Source: Caprella mutica (Eukaryota; Arthropoda; Malacostraca; Amphipoda; Caprellidae). From it: DNA of 64,000 bases. This document shows positions 1-12,000 of the stretch, in pieces. Both the position numbers and the translations under genes were made by a program. The stretch is from assembly GCA_947561585.1 (NCBI GenBank), contig CANNZV010001606.1:143564-207563 (forward strand). Direction: 5' to 3'. How positions within the stretch are numbered: the stretch's first letter is position 1; the number at the start of each line of letters is the position of its first letter. Under the pieces are notes generated by a model. The model saw only the letters and a list, made by a program, of their open reading frames with translations, did no database searches and was not told the DNA's origin.

Positions 1-2335
1 ATAAAAAAATCACTATATGAGATACAATATTTCTTAATCTCCAAACAACGGATAGTCATTAAATCACACTATAAAAAGAAAGAATTTAATAATGAAAATT
101 GTTAAATCCATCTACCTATATTCTATTGTGTTCGGACTAAGGAAAGTAATTGATTCAAATTCAGCATATAAGTGAAATCTATTGACTTGGCAGTAATATT
201 TATACGCTGACCATCAATAGTAATGGCTGAGTATAGATTTAGGAGAATATATATTGGAAGGCAAATATTCCAGCGAATAATTTCGTAGCATAATCCATCA
301 TTTTATGTAATGTGGATGATAATGAGGGTAATAAAAATTTAATGGATCTGTTTATGGGGAGCTCCTATATTTATCTTTGGGTCGATAGAATGCAGATCAT
401 TTGAATGAAAAATTCCTGTGATTTATTTGGTGTTTAATTAAACTGGGTTGAATACTTTGAATAATAAAAAAATAATAGCATTGACAGGGATGAATTTATA
501 ATCAGATATATTCAAACCAATAGAAGTTCATATCTGAGAGAGTGAGATTCCCATGAATAACTTGATAAAGAGTATCAGTTCATTTCTTATTCATAGCTAG
601 AGACCTCCATTGAACTAATAGTCAATCAGCTTCGGTTGTGAGGTTTTATGGAATGTGCAAGTAATAAATTATTCAATAACATTTATCGCAGCACACGTTA
701 TGCAATTATATGATATACCCTCTTGGGTATTCGTTAAAAATCCCCCGGAGGAAAAATCTCTCACGGGAAAAATTTCCCCTTAAAAAATCTCCCCGATTTA
801 TTATTTACATGATAATTATTTGTGATATGTCCTACCCTGTTACAATTATAACATTGTATAATGTTTCTCATTTTTGCGTTCGTTCGTTCCTCGTCAGCTC
901 AAGTGTGTAAAGGGGGTTATACACTGTATAACCCCCTTTTTACCCATGTGAGCTTTCATACCTACCTCCTTTCTGGTGTGTACGCTGTTCACTCCGTTAT
1001 TACTGCTGTCTCGTTTATGAATATTGGCATAAAATGCCTTGCTTGCTTCATCGTCATTAAATTTTTCGTTTTTCTCTACCATTCAGTCTCATTTGTTTTT
1101 TTTGACGGCGAATATTTTACCCTCACTTGGTAGTTTTCGAATTTTGTCGGTACTATCTGTTATTAGATTTGCTATTGTTTAGAATGGTGACTCGGGAACT
1201 TTTTTGGCGTTGTTTGGATTTAACTGAGGTGTTATCGTAGCTAAAACAATGCATTATTCATATTGTATATGGAGTATTGCGTTAACCTAATTACATATTC
1301 TGGCTCTGTTTCGGTTGCTGTTTTAACTGGAAATTATACGTTAATTACAGGATCTTCTACTATATATTCTGAAACTTTATATATGTTGACAACTAGAAAA
1401 TCTTGTTTGAGGCAGTTTCTTCATTTCATAAACGAGCTGCATGTATTTCTTTACATACACTGTGCATTTCTTTAGTTGTTTTATTTACGTAGATGTTACC
1501 TCAAACTATACACATGTCTTTAACAGTACTATCTATATATAGCTCGATAACTCTTATTGTATCGCATCTCTAACAGACCTCCGAATCTTCTCAAAAAGAC
1601 ACTCCAGGCATTAATAATTTTGGAATATTGGTCGGATTGAATTAGTCGTCCCAATGCATAATCCCACAGTAGTAGATTTATTTATATGGTATTGGCAAAA
1701 ACTTCGACTATTACAAGATTTTAAATAGCAAAAGTTTTCTCCCTGAATAGCAATTATCCTGATGATCGAAGAACTTGAGATAGGTAGGCAAGTTCTGCCA
1801 AAAATGAATTGTTATGTAAATTTCAATATAAATTTATTTTATTCCATTACATATATCCTTTCATATTTAAAATTACCTTATGCATTTTACTATTGCAACC
1901 TACATTTGGGTTTCTCAACAGAGTTAGTATTTGTTGTAAGTCAGCTCGGATATACATTTATTTTATATGATTGAATAGCTCTTTCTTAAAGATACGTTAT
2001 CTTATCTGAATAAATTTTGGTTTTAAGAATGAGAGTGTATATGGCTGTATGAGTACCTATAGTTTGAGTATGATAGTATGAGTGAGGAGTGTGAATTAAA
2101 TTGAACAAAACCAAAGTGATAGAATGCGGTTTAGATTTTTGCAACACATTAATAGTAATAGATTTTCTTCGTGTAGTAGGTGGACTTAATTAGAAGGGCA
2201 ATCTTGCAATATACTGAACACTTTCATATTCGATCAATATGCGGGAAATTCACATCAGAAAAATAAAGTAAATGTATTGTAAATGAAAAGCAGTGTGTGA
2301 TTTCCTGAAAGACGTTCTCATTTTATGGAAATATA
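1..2335. other. AT-rich non-coding stretch
   Basis: No coding region is recognised. The short open frames here (up to about 90 codons, for example 861-1133) have no motif and are what chance gives in T-rich DNA. The only structured item is the hairpin at 909-939, listed separately. Confidence 0.6.
909..939. repeat. Perfect 13-bp hairpin
   Basis: AAAGGGGGTTATA (909-921), a 5-base loop CACTG, then the exact reverse complement TATAACCCCCTTT (927-939). It stands out because runs of five G and five C are rare in the surrounding AT-rich DNA. It could be the fused ends of a decayed inverted-repeat element; no target duplication was seen. Confidence 0.8.
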
Positions 2336-2344
2336 TTGTTCCAC

Positions 2345-3220
2345 GGTGCTAGGATAATTGCCACCCGAGGACAATTGCCACCCGCGGATAATTGCCACCC
2401 CCGGACCGTTGCCACCCGGAAAATTGCCACCCACTTAACTTTTAAAATGGTGATAAAATATGTATATTATTGTTGTACGATTAATTATTAATTATATACA
2501 ATATAAGATAAAAAAAATATTATTCAGTTTCAGATTGTGCTTTTTAAATATAATATTTTTTTAAATCTTATGTTATTGAATACTTTATACCACTTCTTTA
2601 GAACGATTCAAAACTGTTTAATTCCCTTCGTCTATAACATTTTCAGGATTTAGGATTCTAAAAACATATTGTCACAACCCTAATAATAATTTTTTTAGGA
2701 TTCTTAACTTGTAAATTATATTACTGGGTAGTAATATAAATACCTATTGTTTTTCCTTTAGCAAATAATTATAAATAAAGACCTATTCCGGGCGAGATAT
2801 TTTAATTCCATTAATGGAATATCGTCTGCTCCAGAAATTTGGTTTACTAATGACTATATCATTGACATCAAAAGGAAATTAAATACAAGGGACTTGAAGA
2901 AGCTGTCAGAAAGGAAAGTGGCTCCATGAACAAAGTCATCCACCATCGTGGGTGACAATGCTCATGGATGCAGACACGCTACTCTGTGAATGCAGTCACT
3001 TAAAAAGGAAAATATTAAATGTGTAATGAATTTTCTTATCTTAAAATGTATACAAATAATAATTAATCGTACAAAAAAATATACATATTTCATCTTCATT
3101 TTTAAAGTTAAGTGGCCTGATAATAAATATTTGGGTGGCAATTGTCCGGAGGTGCCAATTGTCCGGGTGGCAACTGTCCGAGGGTGTCAATTGTCCGCGG
3201 GTGGCAATTGTCCGGTCACG
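2345..3220. mobile_element. Foldback element FB1
   Basis: The left arm (2345-2435) starts GGTGCTAGGATAATTGCC and holds about five copies of a word close to ACAATTGCCACCCG. The right arm (about 3130-3220) holds the same word inverted (GGTGGCAATTGTCCG) and ends GGTCACG. Inverted similarity continues inward past the words: the left 'acttaacttttaaaatgg' matches the reverse complement of the sequence near 3090-3115. The 9-bp direct repeat TTGTTCCAC lies immediately outside both ends (2336-2344 and 3221-3229). Architecture and 9-bp duplication match Drosophila FB-type foldback elements. The interior holds no transposase; it carries a core (about 2866-3010) also present in FB5. The 81- and 62-codon frames over the right arm are word translations, not genes. 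Confidence 0.85.
2866..3010 (+). repeat. Dispersed core repeat, copy 1 (inside FB1)
   Basis: Contains AAAGTGGCTCCATGAACAAA, GGTGACAATGCTCATGG and GTGAATGCAGTCACTT. It matches 62,305-62,456 in the same orientation and 26,523-26,672 and 28,897-29,015 in the opposite one. No frame is open through all copies, so it is treated as a non-coding repeat. It may be the remnant of an ancestral autonomous element. Confidence 0.75.
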
Positions 3221-3229
3221 TTGTTCCAC

Positions 3230-3829
3230 ATATAATATTTTTGGTATATAGTGGGTGAATATGATTCACAAGTATACAATGGTCATGTGCATTCAATCGT
3301 ACTTAGTCGTAAATACAACCTCAAATTTCTTGTTGTTACTCAAGTGTTTCTATTAGGCATCAGCATCATCTCACAAAAGGTCCGGGTAAGATATCAGCAC
3401 ATCAATTTCAATATCTAATCTCCAAACTCTTTGAATATTTAGTAAGCTTCGAATAAATTAAGTGCATTTGCTTCTTCTTTTCTTCTCTTTTGTTCATATA
3501 ATTAAACTATTGTTTATGAATGGAATTAATTATCTTAATGTAATAAAATAAATGTATCCTTTTATTGTGTTTCACTGCAGTGGATTTCAATGTTAGATAC
3601 AAAAAAATGGAACATAGCTCTATTGTTCTTTAATGGAAATAGCTGCAGATTGGAATAAAAACTTTTTTTTGTTCTAGTTTTTTTCGTTCCGGTTTCATAT
3701 TACAAAGCTTTCAAAGCTATCAAATATTTTGAAAGACTAGAAAGTATATAACATTGGTTTTCCCTATCAATCCAAACAATCATTAATGTATAATTGTATA
3801 TATAATTATTGAATTTTTAAACTATTCAT
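3230..3829. other. AT-rich non-coding stretch
   Basis: Nothing recognised apart from a short ATATC microsatellite at the border with the next feature (about 3828-3845). Confidence 0.5.
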
Positions 3830-6010
3830 CATATCATATCATATCGTCGAAAAGAACATATAGGAACCTCAAGGTATTTGGTTATGATATTTATTTTTAC
3901 TGTTTGTTGAATATTTAGGAACGAACGCTTCATTCTGTGAACTCTGATAATATTATGGTTAGTGAGTTTATTAGATAGCAGTTTAATGTGACTCGAATTT
4001 CAATTAGGGTTACCTCATGAAAATTAATTATGAATAAGAAGGAATAAACATAAAATTATTATGAATTCCATATTAATTAATAAATATTTGTGTACTTTAA
4101 CATCGTTATTTTTCCGGCTCGGTTAATGATTATTCTATCCCATTTTATATAATTAGTATTATTAATATGGCTAGATTATGATGCACAAATACAAATTCAA
4201 ATCGATCATAATACCATTTTTCATATAGAAGAAAAAAAATACTAATTGAATTTATATATAAGAAAATAAGTATAAATACAAATCAAGTACACCTATATTT
4301 TAATTTATGAACATCTTTGAGGCTCTTCCGAAATTATTGACGGTTCAGCAGCTATAATTGGCTGAATAGATATTGGCTTTTATCTTTCATAATAGTAAGT
4401 TATTAAATTATTAGCATGTCTATTGCAGAGATCCTATTTAACAATATTTGTTTATATATAGAACTTCAGAGTAAAATTTCTATAATTTTGATACTAATTT
4501 ATTGTGAATTGCAATATTGGGACAATGTTGCACCTAAAAAAAATTAAAATTCATAAGAATTCTTTATCGGTCATAATATGTCATCACATTAATTATTGAT
4601 TTATAAAGCTTTTGTTACTGAATCCATTGAATATTTGTTGTGTTTCAGGAGAATATAATATAATATACCTCATCTTAGGGATGATTTATAATTCTTTTCA
4701 TAGAAAACTATATAAGTTTTGATTTAATAATCAGGTACTCAAATTTCAAATGGCTAAAAATTCAATTTAAGTTGATAATTTCAATTGATGGAGTTATAAT
4801 AACACGACTTATTATCGAAGAGAAATGTAGAGAATGAAATGAGATTGGAATATTCGAAGTACATCCCTTCAATATTTGGTCTGAAGTTATTAGAATACTT
4901 AAAACGAGCTTGTATCTAAAATATAAGCCTAAAAAGCATGAGTTTATTATTGAGTGCAGTTGTTTTTAGATTTACTTTACGGAACTATTTAAGTACTTAA
5001 TCAAAGGAATTTTGAGCAAACGATCACATATATGGAATTGATGAATTTCCTCACTATTTAGCATTCAATATCATTCAAAAGATTATAGGAATATCAAGGT
5101 AATTTATTCGTGATATTTATGAATAAGAGAATCTTACTTTTGTTGCAAATTTACGAAGAAACGCATTCTCTTGTGAATATGTTTGTGAATTTTTTGTTAA
5201 GTACATTTATTAGATAGCAGTTGAATTGCAGTATATAAATTAAATTAAAAAAGGATTAACTTATTACTAAATTGATTATGATCAAAAGGAAACAAAACGT
5301 ACTATAATTATGAATTTTATTATAAATTTATATTTATTTATGCGCTTAAGCTTCATTATTTCACCAAAACTGATAATATTTATTCTAATTAATTTCATAT
5401 GAATATTATTGTAAATATAGCGTTAGTACGTTGAACAAATACAAACTTAAATCGACTAATTTAACTTTCGCCTAAGCAATTATGATGGCAGATGTTTCCA
5501 TGTGAATATTGATGATCATCAAATACACACGTTTTTTTATGAACATCTTGGAGGCCATTCAAAATTTATTGACAGTTCAGCAGCCTTAGATCAGTAGATT
5601 CTCAAAAAATGTTCACGCGTCTGAACGATTAAGTTGAACTTGGCTTTTATGCTTAATAAATGTATGATATTAATCGAATAAACATGTTTAATGTAACAAT
5701 AACTATGTAACAATGATTTTTTAGGGAAACATTTCCGAAAAAATATATATAGCACTACAATATTGTTGTATTATTGCGTCAATAATGATCCGAGAAAAAT
5801 AATAAATGGAATATATTTCTTGTAAAAATTGTTTATCGGTTAATCGTCATCACATGCATTACATTTTTTTTAGTTACAGATATCTATCCCATACTATTTG
5901 TTGTTTTTCAGGAAAATATAATACAATATACATAATCCGAATGTTGATTTATGTTCTATATTTTTCAAATCAACTATATAACTTTTATTTAGTAACTATG
6001 TACCTGATGA
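3830..6010 (+). repeat. Ancient tandem duplication of about 1.2 kb
   Basis: About 3840-4745 and 5075-6010 line up in the same order. Shared anchors are 'aggaa.ctcaaggta' near the start of each, 'tttattagatagcagtt' (3967/5207), 'aacaaatacaaacttaaatcga' type sequence (about 4187/5433), 'tatgaacatctt.gaggc' (4305/5537), 'ttattgac.gttcagcag' (4334/5568), and 'ttgttg.gtttcagga.aata' (4635/5899). Many indels separate the copies, so the event is old. No reading frame is preserved. The acceptor-like 'tttcagga' is kept in both copies. Otherwise no gene is seen here. Confidence 0.7.
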
Positions 6011-6019
6011 AAAAATTAT

Positions 6020-9000
6020 AGTCAAAGTGAATAAGAGACAATATATTTACACTAAAATATTATTAAAGACAAATGGATTATATTTATCATCTTCTCTACA
6101 TTTAAATAAATTCATTTATAAATTCATTTAAATGAATGATTATTTTGAACTACAAATTGTAGACGGTATATATTCTGCTATAGTAATTCTATATATTTCC
6201 TAATTTTTGCAAGTGAAATTCATTTTATATTGCGACTATGAGTGGAAATTCTATAAAGTATTTTACATTTAAAAGAATAATACTTCCCAAAGTTATCATA
6301 TAAAATCGTCTTGTAATAACTGCTCTCAACTATTGTTTAGTTAGAAGATATAAAAATCTTCCACCATCACAAGGATTAATCTTTTAAATTCGGAACAATA
6401 GTCTATGCCTTTTTTATCAATCTGAGACTCACCTAATGCAAGTCATACCATCAAGTGATTAGTTGAACAATGTTTATAAGACATGTTGTTTATCATCTTT
6501 GTTTGGAGTAGTCGTTTCTTGTGTCAATCTAATGATACAAAAGTGCAACTTTTTCTATAAACGAACTTCCCTAAAATAATAAATGTGTTTTCAATTTACA
6601 GCATATTTAGATAATAAAACATCATTCAAAAAAAAAACGTTATTCGTATCACATAATTCTGGATGATTGTAAACTAATTTTTTCTTGTGTTACCCAGATC
6701 AATTATACATTTACTTATCTCTCTCGTCAGTAATGAAGAAACTAAATTCCTGATATGATCAAATATATTATTATCAAGATCCCAACTTCTGCAACTATAA
6801 CTTTTCACCGAGACGTCAGTAAATAAGTTTGGCATCTGCATCGTCATATAACTCCCCAACTGACTGCAAGTTTTCTACTTCAAAGAGTTCATGAAGATGC
6901 AGAAGGGAGTAAACCTTAAAGATGAAGAAAGTTGTATTGTCTTAGCAGAAATAGATGTTTATTAGGTTTAAAGATTAAATACTTTACTTATTAAAATATA
7001 TAAAAAGGTGTTTTTTATGAGCAATATTAATAAGGAATTGATAACTTATTAATATACTGTATCAGTGAATCTGCTTGGAAGAACTTACTTTTACGTTGAA
7101 GATTAACCAATAATATATGAAAAACCATTACCATATATTATTGGGTCAGACTAACATATTTAAGCTGTTTTTAAAAAAATCTATTGGTATATAGATGAAA
7201 CGTTTTATGCGTGAAATATTATTAAGCCAAAAGAGTTCTCTTTAAAATTCATCGGACTGTTGGTATGGATTTTGTTACAATATGAGAAAAGGATAGATAT
7301 TTATAATGAATTATAATTGATTCCTTAATTCTCTGTAATATTGCTATATTTGAATAGTGTGTTATCAAAAAAATATAAAATTTCAAATTCACAGTCGTCG
7401 AGTAAATGAGTTAAGTTTGTAACCTATTTCATTTTTCTCTTACAAATTTTCTTAATTCGAATATTATAAAGTAAATCTTTCTTGATTTATTTCTAACACA
7501 GGAGAACATTGAAGTATGTACTTAATTGCGACTTTTAGCAATCATTCTCGTTATTTTTCTTGTTCTAAAGTAATATTCCAAATAGTAATATCCTTATATA
7601 TTTATAGTAAAATTTACCAGATTATTTTAATACATAGTGATTCCCGATGGCATAAATTGATTCATAAATACATTTTTAAAATTGTTTCATATCTGTCTTT
7701 ACCATTCAGAAGGAAACTTTTCAAATATCCGACAAAAGTCTTTTATAAAGATATATCTTTTCTAAACGTCAACCTTTTAATATTTTTGAAAATAGTCAAA
7801 TGTCACCTCAGGACCCATAAATTTTCATGTCCCAAACTCGACAAATATTCCACACAAACTCTCTTCTATCCTGAAACTGTGCTAGACATTTCATTTCTCA
7901 ACAAAACTCATCAATCCCTGCGTGTAAGAATGTACATAAATCATAAAAACAGGGGCCATCTAACATAATATGACCTTATCCTTTCTAAAATACATAATAT
8001 CATTTTTTTTTTGGATGAACTATTTGTATTTAAATTTTTAATTAGATTAGATTTTTTTAATTAGAAACAAAATGATAAATAATGATTTAATTTTCACATC
8101 AATTAATTATTTTTGATAAACTGATCACAATTTACTTCGATAAATTTCAAAACAAAGGCAGTTAATATCATATAAAAATATCTGACAAAAAATATAGTTG
8201 TATGATTAAATGTATGATTAAATGTAATGTAATTGAACGATTTACATATTCTATATTGGAATTTATTGAACTGGTGCTGATATGTGTGTGACATGTTTGA
8301 TATGTTTTTTCCTACCTGAGTTTTTTTTCAATCTGATTTATTACAATGCATAAGAACACAGTACACATATAATGTATGATATAAACATAGTCGAAAATAA
8401 TTAGATTACATTATGAAGTTGGTAACGATAATGATTTATCTGCATTACGAGTAGTCCGCTCATTATCAATAAATCAAAGTAATTCAATTGCTATTTTTTC
8501 ACATTTTGACATGTTATTATATTTTTAAATTCAAATTGATTGAAAATCTATACATCTTCTTTTCTTTCTTTTTTTCTTCCATATAATAATGAAATGAGTT
8601 TATCTTACAAAATAAGCCTAGAAAAATATTATATTATTTGATTCTCAAACTTTGATCACAACCTTAACTATTTAAAGAAATCTGGTTGAGTGATAGAAAA
8701 TCTATTTCAATTCGATATTTCATTTGATTTGACGTCTATAAAATCCACTTTTAATGTGGAATCAAAATCATTTATGAAAGAATAAATTCAGTTAACTGAT
8801 AGTCATTTTAACTTTATACCTAAATTATAAATTAATTCATATTTTACCCCTGATATATAAATCATAGAGTGATGCTGTATGTGTGAAGTGAATACCCCCT
8901 GGACAAAAAAAAAACGTGCAATAAAACCCCTGTCATATACCCACTGCATAAGAAAACCTCTCAAGTAAATATATCCCTGTGCATTTAAACCCCTTATTTA

Positions 9001-12000
9001 TTTTTAGAAATATAAATACCATTATTCAATGTGAAACAAATTAATGTAAACTATAGCTAGTGTATGCTATTACAGTGGGACTCCTCTGTAATTAGCTGTA
9101 TCTATATATCCTCCCATAGAGAGTTTGCTTCACTACACAGTATTTAATCATGAGACGCATAGAAAACTTACTCCTTTTTCTGCGGCCTGACTTGGCAATT
9201 ACAAGACATGAAAGTTATTTTCAACAAATTCGTTTCCTGTTTATGTTGAAATATGCTAGTCAGTTCCCAGAAATAGGCTAGTCAGTAGTCAGTTCTCAGA
9301 CTTCCCAGACAGAATCGAAAAATTAAGGCGATATTTGAAAATCAAATTGGGAAAAGAGCATCAACAAATATAAAAAAAAAACAGTTATGGCAATATGTCA
9401 AGAAGAAATGTACAAAATACCATTGAATGTGTGCAAATAATTAGCCATGATATACAGAAATAAACTGGTAGCTGTTGTACTTAATAAAAGATCGAAATAC
9501 ATAGTAAAAAATAGGATATTATGCCTTCTTGATTATGAATGAATAATTTCATCGGATCTTTAAAGATAAAAAAATAGAATTCATTTCTGCCAATTTCAAA
9601 TTATTCAGTTTTAATTACCATTATATAATAATATGTACCTTTATACATTATGAACAATAAAATTGTAAGAATTTAATCATTAGATAAGAAATAAAAATAA
9701 ACTCGTTTCATGTGTACGACATTTTGTTTGTATATAGTATATGTATACTCAATGGCAATGGATACATCTTTGTCGGAAACACTGTAGACTAGTGTAGAGG
9801 CTAGATCATTACTCAGAGTTCTTCTAATCTAAATAGTTCACTAAACTGGAATTAATTATAAATAATTAATCAATCATTTCTTTCATGAATAAAATAATGC
9901 AGTTTTCATTTTATTAATTATTATTTTTAACCCCAAGTAGATAATAAATACGCAGTTAAATATTTCACCCAACATAAATTAAGCGACCCGGTATGGGGAG
10001 TTTAAGGGGCTAGTTCCATAGCGGCGAAATAGAAAAAATTGAACTGATATTCAAACAATATGTTTCTAAATATAAAATATTCAATTTCCAAGCTAACTGA
10101 CCAAGCACGTCAGTTTATTTTATCACATGAATTTTATCACAAGTGTTTGGACATCATATTTTGAAATGGTGTAATACCTTGTAGCACCACCATCTCTAAA
10201 GTCTACACCCTATATTCTTCTGACTATTTTTGGTCACGTCAGAAACTCTATTTTAAGCAAAATAGTGACCTGATAAATTCCTGTGTTTAATTAATTAATG
10301 GCAAATTTTGTCGAATATTGTTAAGATGGATAGTTTGTTATCCATTTTCATGATTTTTTCCAATTTAAATTGAATATATATATTTTTTTTCCAATCTATA
10401 GTTTGATTGGTTGGGGACACTTTTTACCATTTATATGAAATTTTTTAAAACGTTAAGTGGAGACGAGTTTAAATTCTTTCGATCTTACAGAGCTTCCTAT
10501 TTCAAATTATATTAATCAATATCCGAATAGAGCAGATAGTACATTATAATGTCTTTTTAAATCAATTATCGATAATCATAGTATAGTTTAAATAAACCAA
10601 ATTGAACAGAGAACTTTTAACATTAAAATATGTAACAATAGGAATAAAAAAATATTTTCACTGATTACCAATCTTAATTAATAAGTTTAATATTTACTTT
10701 AGCTGATTTTTTTAAAATACATATTTGGAAAAAATGGGAAAATATTGTCTTTAAAAAAAAAAAATTGTAAATATCATGCATAAAATCGGAATCTATGAAG
10801 TAATTTGATGGTATAATAAATTCAACAAAATTATCTAAAGATTATCATGTAAACAAGATTTCAAAGAAACATCGAGTTCCGAAATTAAAAAATAATAATA
10901 GTGTTCCTTGAAGTTATCTATTCAATTGATTTTGCAAATCAAGGAAATGTCTAACAAAGCACACGATATTATCGCCATTAGTTTAAATATGTTTGATATG
11001 AGTTAATTTTAACTTCTAACTGTCCCAAAGTTCTGAGTTCCACGAGTTATTGGAGCATCACAGTAATAACTCACAGTTACTAAGACTAATAACATATAAT
11101 AGAATGTGTTGATTCTCTAACTTCTGACATTCAATGGCACTTCATTATTATTGAACACTTTGATGAAAGTCTGAGTCAAATAATTTAATCATCGAATGCA
11201 TTTAGAAAAAACGCCTTAAAACTTTATTGAAAAGCTGATCCAGTCGGAAAATCATAATCTACATACGTTGGCTTCTAATCCAGGATAAAAACCGATCGCA
11301 AAGTGATAATTTTTATCTAAAACGACCAAATATTCTACCCGAATTTTTTATAATATTTTATCATGAATTAAAAGCGATAACGTCTTTCAATGGACAATCA
11401 TAGACTATACTATATCTGATAGTATAAGATATTTCTCTATAAAATATGATAGAAACTTCCAGCACTCGACTTCTGCTGTTTTTTAAATTTACCGATTGAG
11501 AAATAGTAATTTTCACCTACCAAAACCATGGAATTCATTTAAGAAGTTTAAAATTAATATTCTAAGTGTTGAGAGGTTGATTGAATCAAGTTAATTTAAT
11601 CAAGAGATTAATTTATATTTTTGAGGAAATATTAGATAATATGATTAAGAATGTCGAATAATTATTCAAAAGGTTTTCATTGGATTGCTGAAAACTAATT
11701 AGAATTGAAATTTAGGAGATGGTAAGATACCGAAGCATATTTGATACGTTCATTAATGATATTGCTTCTGAAATTAATTATCCGCAACACCTGTTAAATC
11801 TGTTAAATTAAATTAAAATTTCCATCTCCAAAAAAGAAGACCATGCAAGGATATCTCCCACAGTGCAAGCTAATCTATTGATTTGATACAATCAACCATG
11901 AGTAAGTAGACATGGAAACCGTGAAACAGTTTTATCATTTACTTTGCGATATGCTAAGAAATATGAAATGTCATCTAATACAATTTGGTTTAAGTTATCT

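Noticed and set aside
3041..3235. Open frames over the FB1 right arm on both strands
   Set aside because: They are translations of the repeated word in either direction, and frames on both strands are equally open.
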